From: JARRRL01 sp037380725
GTDB lineage: Bacteria; Pseudomonadota; Gammaproteobacteria; Pseudomonadales; JANQJO01
Assembly (NCBI GenBank): GCA_037380725.1
Contig: JARRRL010000033.1
Coordinates: forward strand, 1-25,939
Length of the DNA: 25,939 nucleotides
Reading direction: 5' to 3'
Position numbers and translations under genes: made by a program. Below are positions 7,128 to 13,999 of this stretch, one piece after another. Within the stretch, counting starts at the first letter, position 1; the number at the start of each line of letters is the position of its first letter. The notes under the pieces are model-generated. The model worked only from the letters and a program-made list of their open reading frames with translations, did no database searches and was not told where the DNA came from.

Positions 7128-8177
7128 ATGAAGGTCATCTCGCCTTTATTGGGACTCACGCTGAAAACCATCTATCAACCATTAGAACTGTTCGCCAAAT
7201 ACCGCGAACTCACCTTCCCACCACGCCAGCAAAACGTAACCGTGCATACGAATCTGTCCTACGGTAAACGCCCTGAACACGTCCTAGACCTCTACCAACC
7301 CTGCACATCACAATCATCAACATCACAGCAACCCGCTCAGACCACACCCGCCGCCTATCCCCGCGTTCTTTACGTGCACGGCGGTAATTTTGTAGCGGGA
7401 GACAAATGTCTAGCAAACGGCATCTGCCGCCACATTGCCAGTCATGGATACGAGGTCTACAACATCAATTATCGATTGGCTCCGAAATTCCCGTACCCGT
7501 ACCAGGTTCAGGATATTGCCCAAGCCATACACTGGATTACTCAGCCAGATACAGCGGCCATACGGCGTCCCTCGTACACTCGCTCCACCGAAGTCCAAAC
7601 ACCGTTTTTTCTCATGGGAGACACCAGTGGCGCCAATCTCGTGCTCACCTACGCCACAGCCTTATCGCACCCTTACTTACGCAACGCACTGGGTATTCAA
7701 GGTCACATGCGCCATAACCTCTTACTCAAAGGCTTGGTCTTATTGTACGGCGCCTATGACCTGGAAGCGGGTCTTTTCAGCAATATCCCATTCATTCAAT
7801 ATTGGTATACCCTTTTATTGGGCGACCACACAGATGGTAATGAAAACTGGCTTAACTTGGCTTCACCCTTGCGACACGTACACCATCGCCTTCCTCCCAT
7901 TTTTATCGCTGCCGGCGAAGCGGATCCTTTATTTTCTCAATCAATTTTGCTCGCACGCCGATTAAAAGCTTTGCAACACCCTTACGCCACAGCGTTCTAC
8001 GACCGCGAAAAATACCCCGACGGCCAACACCTTTTTTTCACATTGCAATTTAAATCTTGCGCGCAACGCCTGCTGGATGAAAGTGTGCTATTCCTCTGCC
8101 TACAAAGTCAGAAGAAAGCACACAGTACTGCCGAAGCACAATCGCAGGAAATCACGCGGGAATCGGTCACCCATTAA
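7128..8177 (+). CDS. Alpha/beta hydrolase, esterase/lipase type, with Thr at the nucleophile position
   Basis: The 349-residue product has the layout of HSL-type or BD-FAE-type esterases: VLDLYQP, then the oxyanion-hole motif YVHGGNFVAGDK (HGG at residues 84-86), YRLAPKFPYPYQVQDIAQAIHWI, the nucleophile elbow FLMGDTSGANLVL (164-168), the acid in AAGEADPLF (Asp266) and the histidine in PDGQHLFF (His301). In this family the elbow is normally G-D-S-A-G. Here Thr166 occupies the serine position and the serine is one residue later, so activity is uncertain. The ATG at 7128 has a good ribosome site (GGAAGAGGGAAAG); a TTG at 7032 opens the frame earlier but is less likely. The N-terminus (KVISPLLGLTLKTIYQPLELF) is hydrophobic or amphipathic and may touch membrane. 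The natural substrate is unknown. Confidence 0.8.
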   Translation: MKVISPLLGLTLKTIYQPLELFAKYRELTFPPRQQNVTVHTNLSYGKRPEHVLDLYQPCTSQSSTSQQPAQTTPAAYPRVLYVHGGNFVAGDKCLANGICRHIASHGYEVYNINYRLAPKFPYPYQVQDIAQAIHWITQPDTAAIRRPSYTRSTEVQTPFFLMGDTSGANLVLTYATALSHPYLRNALGIQGHMRHNLLLKGLVLLYGAYDLEAGLFSNIPFIQYWYTLLLGDHTDGNENWLNLASPLRHVHHRLPPIFIAAGEADPLFSQSILLARRLKALQHPYATAFYDREKYPDGQHLFFTLQFKSCAQRLLDESVLFLCLQSQKKAHSTAEAQSQEITRESVTH

Positions 8178-8232
8178 CCGAGCTGTTCTCCTCACCGATC
8201 CAGCCTGCCTCCAACACACAGCATCGCCACGT

Positions 8233-8592
8233 CTACTCAACAATACTGATACGAGAAATAATTTTCTTGACGCCTTTGACCTGTTTCGTCAACTCAATAA
8301 TGCGCGTTTCTTTAGCCCTGCTGGAAACCGTACCGTATAGAATCACCACCCCGTTGCGGGTATCCACATTAATATCAATGGCGCTCACTTGGGGATCTTT
8401 AAAGAGGCGCGTCTTTACCGCCGTGGTGATGCCGGCATCATCAACGATTTCCCCAACAGTTCGTTCATCTTGCCCGGCGTAGTAACCCGCCGCCGCACCA
8501 CCCGCAATGAAAGCCGGAACACAAGCCGTCACACCACTGCCTAATACAACAATCACTAGAACACGCCAGATACACTTTCGTTCGAAACGCAT
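8233..8592 (-). CDS. BON-domain lipoprotein
   Basis: A 119-residue envelope protein. The N-terminal signal peptide (RVLVIVVLGSGVTAC) ends in a lipobox with Cys24 as lipidation site. A short Gly/Ala-rich stretch (FIAGGAAAGYYAG) follows, then one BON domain (about residues 45-118: VDDAGITTAVKTRLFKDPQV, VVILYGTVSSRAKETRIIEL, VKGVKKIISRI). BON domains bind phospholipid; the related DolP (YraP) and OsmY have two copies, whereas here only one is present. The ribosome site GAGGTG lies seven bases before the ATG. Directly upstream is a three-copy 16-bp tandem array that would be part of the promoter or leader. It is convergent with the hydrolase gene. A role in envelope integrity is inferred from the family. 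Confidence 0.88.
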   Translation of the reverse strand: MRFERKCIWRVLVIVVLGSGVTACVPAFIAGGAAAGYYAGQDERTVGEIVDDAGITTAVKTRLFKDPQVSAIDINVDTRNGVVILYGTVSSRAKETRIIELTKQVKGVKKIISRISIVE

Positions 8593-8604
8593 AGATACAC
8601 CTCA

Positions 8605-8652
8605 CTCAAAACCGATTGTTCTCAAAACCGATTGCTCTCAAAACCGATTGTT
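8605..8652. repeat. Three-copy 16-bp tandem array in front of the BON lipoprotein gene
   Basis: CTCAAAACCGATTGTT (8605-8620), CTCAAAACCGATTGCT (8621-8636) and CTCAAAACCGATTGTT (8637-8652) follow each other with one mismatch and no spacer. The array starts 12 bases upstream of the BON lipoprotein start, beside its ribosome site. It could be repeated binding sites or replication-slippage DNA. The remaining 299 bases up to 8951 (A/T-rich, intergenic between two divergent genes) show no gene, terminator or clear promoter. Confidence 0.9.
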
Positions 8653-8951
8653 TCATCACTTCAGCGACAGAACAGGGCCAACAAAAACAATAAATTATTT
8701 TTATTCAACAAGTTAGCACCATCTGACTGCTACCTCAGCCGTCCAACCGCGACGCCAAAAATCCTTAACATCACATACGATCTGATTTTATACCCCCTCG
8801 CTTTTAAACCTCTAGTTATATCCTCGCCTGCACGGACGCTCCGTAGAATAACTACTAACGCAGCGGAACGGAACAACACTTCGATTACGCATCAACGCAA
8901 CCCGCCGCACCTCATTTTGTAGTAAAAGGCATATAACAGGAGAACGAAACC

Positions 8952-9951
8952 ATGTCCACTGAAGCTTGCACACACCCCACGCACTCAGCTGACACAGCCG
9001 TACCACAAGAATACACCAAACCTGAAAACAACCAGTATCTTAAAGAGGCATTGGGACTATGGATCTTTGAGCAACTTCTTACAGCGTTCAAAGAGGTCGG
9101 TAATAGCAAAGAAGGCAAGGACGGAGAAAAACGCTCAAGCAATCGATGGGATGGCTGCATTAGATTTTTTCACAGCAGGTTATCTTGCAGGCAGCGAAAC
9201 AAAAAACCTATTTATCCCAAGTGAAGATGGCTCCACTACAACTGAATCCTTCACCGCGCCAAGTTCCAACGGCGCATCTGGACATCACCAGCCAGTAAGG
9301 CAGCATCTAGACAACCACCCTTCCCAAATACCTGCAGCCCGTTTGCAAAACGAGGAACCAAACGGAGGGGAAGAAGCCCCAACCACCGATGGTACGAATC
9401 CAGACTTTGACCCCGTTTTTAACGGTGAAACACAAAGCGTCTATTCATTGGCAGCGACGATTTTGCTCTTAACAATGAAAAACAAGCAAAGCATCGTTAA
9501 TAACCGTTTATCGCAGATCGAAGACACCAACGCGGAAGTTCAAAAAATAACAACGACCATTCACAACCTAAAAGCCGTCAAAGACAAGTTAAAAGATGAT
9601 AGTGATAAAGCCAAAGTTGACAATATTGATTTGAGAATGGTTCGTGAAACCAACTTCGACAGTCGCGGCGCTCTGGACGAAACTAGCACCGATCAATTCT
9701 TCTCAGAATTGATCGGTGAGGGTTGGCAAAAGAAAATCGAAGGCGAAGGCCAAACAGAACTGACTAAAGCACAGCTAAACACTGTCATCGAAAAACTCAC
9801 GAGTCAAAGTGAAGCACTCTCAACACAAAACCAAACGCGTAACATCAAGTTGCAACAACAGATTTCTGAGTTACAAGTGACAACTCAGATGAACTCAGCC
9901 ATCATCGACCAAATCAAAACTCTGGGTTCTGGTATCGCTCAACGCATTTAG
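8952..9951 (+). CDS. Putative secreted coiled-coil protein, EspA/SseB-like, with apparent frameshift
   Basis: An excellent ribosome site (ACAGGAGA) precedes the ATG at 8952. That frame encodes a hydrophilic start and an amphipathic helix (LKEALGLWIFEQLLTAFKEV), then stops at 9224. The frame one base further on is open to 9951 and carries the body: AALDFFTAGYLAG, a Ser/Thr/Pro/Asn-rich middle, a hydrophobic helix (VYSLAATILLLTMKNKQ), and two long coiled-coil segments ending NSAIIDQIKTLGSGIAQRI. Dropping one A from AAAAA near 9125-9132 joins them into about 332 residues. The order hydrophobic helix, coiled coil, loop, C-terminal coiled coil is that of EspA/SseB type III filament and translocon proteins, and the C-terminal pattern resembles SseB. 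This is by-eye similarity, not a search result. No secretion genes or chaperone are adjacent. It could instead be an unrelated coiled-coil protein. Confidence 0.5.
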
Positions 9952-10554
9952 ACGATTACCGCCAACGCAACCCATATTGCGCGCAATACCCAAAAGTCCA
10001 GTTTTACGCCGGTACGAACCCCGCCGATATCCACCCGCTCCTTCGTGATACACCAAGTACAGTTGATCCGCGTCATCGTGCGCCAAGCCCAACTGCCGAC
10101 TCGATTCAGCGTTGTACCAACCAATAAAATCCACTGCATCGGCAAAATTGTCCCGATCAGCCCCCCAACGATTGGCGCGCCGACGGTAAGCCTCCCACGT
10201 ACTGTCAATCGCTTGAGCATAACCGTAAGCACTGGAGGGTCGAGGTCCAGGAATAAATCCAAAATACCACTTCCGGGGCGGCTTAGCGCGGGCTCGAAAC
10301 CCCGATTCTTGATATAAAAAAGACATCAAAACCGGTATGGGCACCCCCCAGCGCTGTTCCGCATCCCGCGACGCCACATACCAACGGTGTTTTTCTTCGA
10401 AGATATAACAAATATTGTCCGGATCAGCAGGCGGACGTGCAGCGCAAGAAACCAACATCGCCAGCACACAGCTCGCAAACACCCACCCCGCAAGCCCCTT
10501 CACCCCAAGAGAGCACGTCACCCAACGTTTGTGAACAACTTGGAAATTCCTCAC
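9895..10554 (-). CDS. Lytic-transglycosylase-like (SLT domain) lipoprotein
   Basis: The 219-residue product starts with a signal peptide (GLAGWVFASCVLAMLVSC) with lipidation at Cys37, and has an SLT-type lysozyme-like domain. The catalytic Glu is Glu83 in SFLYQESGFRARAKPP, followed by SSAYGYAQAIDSTWEAYRR (the usual G-x-x-Q region) and FIGWYNAESSRQLG with YLVYHEGAGGY. Such enzymes cleave peptidoglycan glycan strands, here probably at the outer membrane. The start is a GTG at 10554 with GGAGG 12 bases upstream; a GTG at 10503 would give a shorter signal peptide. It is the last gene of the smc-zipA-ligA block, 79 bases after ligA, which fits a wall role next to division genes. Its last 57 bases overlap the convergent gene on the other strand. 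Confidence 0.85.
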   Translation of the reverse strand: MRNFQVVHKRWVTCSLGVKGLAGWVFASCVLAMLVSCAARPPADPDNICYIFEEKHRWYVASRDAEQRWGVPIPVLMSFLYQESGFRARAKPPRKWYFGFIPGPRPSSAYGYAQAIDSTWEAYRRRANRWGADRDNFADAVDFIGWYNAESSRQLGLAHDDADQLYLVYHEGAGGYRRGSYRRKTGLLGIARNMGCVGGNRLNALSDTRTQSFDLVDDG

Positions 10555-10633
10555 AATCGGTCAACGCCTCCGCCTGCTCAAATACTCAATAAAAAAAGTA
10601 ACTTAAGCGAGTATAGCAAGTCTTAGCGACCCA

Positions 10634-12613
10634 TCAGACATTCGATAAATAGGTGACAAGTTGCGCCTCACTTTCAATCAACACCCCCAACGCTTCCGCT
10701 TTCGCTCGTTTCGATCCCGCTTGATCACCGGCAAACACCACATCGGTTTTTGCTGAGACACTGCCTGTCACTTTTGCGCCAATTGCTTTCAAACGCGCTT
10801 TGGCTTCCTCTCGTGTCATTGTCGTCAGCGTACCCGTTAACACAACAATTTTACCCCGCAAAGGATGATGCGCGTTCGCATTCAATCGCTCAGAACTCGG
10901 CGCTGGCCACGAAACCCCCACTGACAACAATTCATCAATCACTTCACAATGGTGTTCATTAGCAAAAAAAGCGAGCACGTGCTTCGCCACAACCGGCCCC
11001 ACGTCTGGCACACTCAGCAGCGCCGCCTCATCGGCCACCCTTAAAGCATTCAATGATCCAAAATGACTCGCCAAAGCAGCAGCTGTTGCTTCGCCTACTT
11101 CGCGCAGGCCCAAAGCAAATAAAAATCGCGCCAGGGTCGTGCGCTTACTTTTTTCCAGAGCGGCCAGCACGTTTTGCGCGGATTTTTGCCCCATACGGGG
11201 CAGAGCGCTCAGCGTCGCTTCATCCAAGCGGTATAAATCAGCCACGTGCGCGACGTAGCCCAGATTCACCAATTGATCGACCAATTTCTCACCCAGCCCT
11301 TCAATATCCATCGCGCGGCGACTGGCAAAGTGTTTGATGGCTTCACGTATTTGCGCCGCGCACGCCAGCCCCCCTGAGCAACGGATAACAGCCTGATCAG
11401 ACTCTCGCTCCAATGGCGAGTCACAAACGGGACAATTTTTTGGAAAAATTATGCGCTGCGCCCCTGCAGGGCGTGCATCCTGGATGACTTTCACGACCTT
11501 TGGAATCACATCGCCTGCGCGATAGATCACCACACGATCCCCTATGCGCAAATCCAGTCGGCGTATTTCGTCTTCATTGTGCAAGGTCGCATTGCGCACG
11601 ACCACACCACCCACCGATACGGGTTTTAACCGCGCCACAGGCGTAATCGAACCCGTACGCCCTACCTGAAAATCAACACCCTCCAGTATCGTGTGCTCTT
11701 CTTGGGCCGGAAATTTCCGCGCAATAGCCCAACGCGGCGCACGAGACACGAAACCCAAGGTATTCTGTTCCGCACAACTGTCAATTTTAAACACAACACC
11801 ATCAATCTCATACGGAAGCTGAGCCCGACGCTTCGCCAGTTCATCATAATATTGCTCAAGCGCCGGCAAGCCCGTCAAGGTTTTCACTTCCGGATTGACA
11901 CGCAAGCCCCATTTTTTCAAACACGCCAACGCGCACGTTTGCGATTCCATACGAGACGCATCCGATATACGCGCCACAGCATAAAAATAAATCTCCAACG
12001 GACGTTCGAGCGCCACGGCAGCATCCAATTGACGCAAACTGCCCGCCGCTGCATTTCGAGGATTAGCAAATATTTTTTCTCCTCGTTCCGCAGCCCGCGC
12101 ATTCATCGCTAAAAAAGCCTCTCGCGCCATAAACACTTCTCCCCGCACTTCCAGCATCGCGGGCACTTGCTGTCCGCGCAAGCGCAAGGGCAACGAACGA
12201 ATCGTTCTCACCGTATGCGTAATGTCTTCTCCTGTGCGCCCATCTCCTCGGGTTGCGGCGCCCACAAACTCACCATGCTCGTACCGCACGCTCACGGCCA
12301 AACCGTCTAACTTGGGTTCTCCCACAAATACCAATGGTTCATCCGTCTTCAAACGCTGTTGCACACGCCGATAAAAATCACCCAGTCCCGATGCATCAAA
12401 AACATTATCCAGCGACAACATGGGTGTCGCGTGTGTGACGGGAACAAATTTTTCCGCAACCCCACCGTGCATTTTTTGCGTGGGGGAATTCGGATCGATC
12501 AGTTCTGGAAAATCATTTTCGAGGCAAATGAGTTGTGTAAAAAGCCGATCAAACTCCGCATCACTGATCAGAGGATCATCCAAAACGTGATAGCGGTAAT
12601 TGTGCTGTTCCAC
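10634..12613 (-). CDS. ligA: NAD-dependent DNA ligase LigA (true start probably 12661-12664)
   Basis: LigA seals nicks in DNA with NAD+ during replication and repair. The adenylation lysine is Lys101 (numbered from the GTG at 12613) in EPKLDGLAVSVR. The OB fold (VGRTGSITPVARL), the four-cysteine zinc finger (C-x2-C-x14-C-x5-C, starting CPVC), helix-hairpin-helix repeats (DIEGLGEKLVDQL, LPRMGQKSAQNVLAALEKSK, VPDVGPVVAKHV) and a C-terminal BRCT domain (LRGKIVVLTGTLTTMTREEA) follow in order. The GTG start gives 659 residues and cuts off the first helix of domain Ia. The frame continues upstream with family-like sequence (ILNRAQAERELQRLIKAVEQHNYRYHVL) to a stop inside a TATAAT, with only ATT (12664) or CTG (12661) as starts, which would give 675-676 residues. 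E. coli LigA has 671. Confidence 0.95.
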   Translation of the reverse strand: MEQHNYRYHVLDDPLISDAEFDRLFTQLICLENDFPELIDPNSPTQKMHGGVAEKFVPVTHATPMLSLDNVFDASGLGDFYRRVQQRLKTDEPLVFVGEPKLDGLAVSVRYEHGEFVGAATRGDGRTGEDITHTVRTIRSLPLRLRGQQVPAMLEVRGEVFMAREAFLAMNARAAERGEKIFANPRNAAAGSLRQLDAAVALERPLEIYFYAVARISDASRMESQTCALACLKKWGLRVNPEVKTLTGLPALEQYYDELAKRRAQLPYEIDGVVFKIDSCAEQNTLGFVSRAPRWAIARKFPAQEEHTILEGVDFQVGRTGSITPVARLKPVSVGGVVVRNATLHNEDEIRRLDLRIGDRVVIYRAGDVIPKVVKVIQDARPAGAQRIIFPKNCPVCDSPLERESDQAVIRCSGGLACAAQIREAIKHFASRRAMDIEGLGEKLVDQLVNLGYVAHVADLYRLDEATLSALPRMGQKSAQNVLAALEKSKRTTLARFLFALGLREVGEATAAALASHFGSLNALRVADEAALLSVPDVGPVVAKHVLAFFANEHHCEVIDELLSVGVSWPAPSSERLNANAHHPLRGKIVVLTGTLTTMTREEAKARLKAIGAKVTGSVSAKTDVVFAGDQAGSKRAKAEALGVLIESEAQLVTYLSNV

Positions 12614-12678
12614 CGCTTTAATCAGGCGTTGCAGTTCGCGCTCCGCTTGAGCGCGATTCAGAATAGAAGACGGCTTGG

Positions 12679-12706
12679 ATTATAAGCTCAGGTCAGGCTG
12701 GCGCAA
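12679..12706 (-). promoter_or_regulatory. Candidate sigma-70 promoter of ligA
   Basis: On the minus strand a perfect -10 TATAAT (12684 to 12679) lies 16 bases after TTGCGC (12706 to 12701). Transcription would start near 12672, only about 8-11 bases before the ATT or CTG at which the conserved LigA frame seems to begin. The resulting mRNA would be almost leaderless. The -35 element matches consensus only partly. Confidence 0.4.
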
Positions 12707-12743
12707 TCAAGGGATGAACACATTTAAATGCAAACACGTCACG

Positions 12744-13871
12744 TCAAGACACTTCAATTTCAGGATCTGAAGAGGACGCGCGGCGCGGCCCAGCGGGTAA
12801 TTCAAGGTCACCGCCTGCCTCAGCACGCTCCTCACCCGCCCCCACACACACGCGTTCAAGCCGAGCGTGCATCACCTCCAGAGCATTTTGGGTCAGCGGT
12901 TTTTTATGCGCATCACACAAGCGCGCACCCAATTTTCGGCCTAAGTCATTCGCTAAGGTCAAAAAGCGAGAGAACGCCGCTTCCGGATCCGCAGGCCCAG
13001 GCAGTGGCAAATACAAAGAAATCGCAGTGGTTGAGAACGCGTCCAATTGCGATAAATCAAAAATTCCGGGTTTTAAACCATTGGTAACGCTGATCAGCGG
13101 CTTTTCATGCATCGCTAGATCCAAACTGTAATAGTGAAAAACATCGTGTTCACCGTATCGCAGTCCTTCTTCAATAAACACCCGCGCCAAATCCTTTCCC
13201 GCAAAGCTGGCACCGGGGCGTGCAATCAGCGTAATACTCAAAATATCCCGTGGCGTCCCTTTCTCCATCGTGTGTGCACGTTGCGCGTCCGACTCACTGT
13301 TCGACGCCGAGGCCTCTCGACCGCTGTGAACAGCACTTTTACCAGCGTATAAACCTCGACGTTTCATCACGTTTGAACGATAATGCGCGCCTCGCGTACC
13401 GAGTACCGCACCTTCAGCACCCACCGAGCGTCCTCGGCGACGCGCCGTATAGCGAGCAGCGGCTGAGTACGCCGAACTCGTCGTAGACCTCGGTGTATGA
13501 CGTGATGTTGTCACCGTATTGCTTGTCCCCACTGATCGATCAAACGCCTGATCGGAGTCATCTGAAAATACGCCATTAATCGCCGGGCCGAACGACTCCG
13601 AATCCATGTCATCCAAATTATCCATCTCATAGGCCCGATGTGATCCTGGGTGCGATGGCGTCACATCACCTGCCGCAATATCCACTGCACGCGCACTGCC
13701 TGAAGGCAGTTCAGCATTAAATGGGTCTCCAGAAACCGATCCCGTCAGATCCAAATCCATACGTAAATCCGAATTCTTTTGACGGCGGTAACGACGCACA
13801 AAATCAAACAAAATGACACCAATGACAAGCAAACCCGCCATAACGAGCATTTCCTGTAAACCAAAACCCAT
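12744..13871 (-). CDS. zipA: Cell division protein ZipA
   Basis: ZipA anchors FtsZ to the inner membrane during septum formation. The 375-residue product has one N-terminal membrane helix (LQEMLVMAGLLVIGVILFDFV), a basic patch (RRYRRQKNSD), a long low-complexity acidic and then Ser/Arg-rich linker, and the C-terminal FtsZ-binding domain (about residues 230-355: PRDILSITLIARPGASFAGKD, FHYYSLD, LISVTNGLKPGIFDLSQLDAF, AISLYLPLPGPADPEAAFSRF). I chose the ATG at 13871 because GGAGGAT stands seven bases before it; a GTG at 13889 is upstream of that ribosome site. It lies between smc and ligA, the order found in pseudomonads, and is likely co-transcribed with smc. Confidence 0.94.
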   Translation of the reverse strand: MGFGLQEMLVMAGLLVIGVILFDFVRRYRRQKNSDLRMDLDLTGSVSGDPFNAELPSGSARAVDIAAGDVTPSHPGSHRAYEMDNLDDMDSESFGPAINGVFSDDSDQAFDRSVGTSNTVTTSRHTPRSTTSSAYSAAARYTARRRGRSVGAEGAVLGTRGAHYRSNVMKRRGLYAGKSAVHSGREASASNSESDAQRAHTMEKGTPRDILSITLIARPGASFAGKDLARVFIEEGLRYGEHDVFHYYSLDLAMHEKPLISVTNGLKPGIFDLSQLDAFSTTAISLYLPLPGPADPEAAFSRFLTLANDLGRKLGARLCDAHKKPLTQNALEVMHARLERVCVGAGEERAEAGGDLELPAGPRRASSSDPEIEVS

Positions 13872-13946
13872 ACTCGCGATCCTCCACACTGCCCTAAACG
13901 GCCTTCTGAGTTGCTGTCACCACAACCCGCAACGAGAACATTGACT

Positions 13947-13999
13947 ACTAATATTGACTAATATTGCCTCTTTATATTTACCATACCTAAAATACCTAA
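13947..13999. repeat. Two short tandem duplications between smc and zipA
   Basis: ACTAATATTG is repeated exactly at 13947-13956 and 13957-13966. ATACCTAA occurs at 13983-13990 and 13992-13999, a nine-base period, and the second copy includes the smc stop codon (13996-13998 on the minus strand). Confidence 0.65.
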
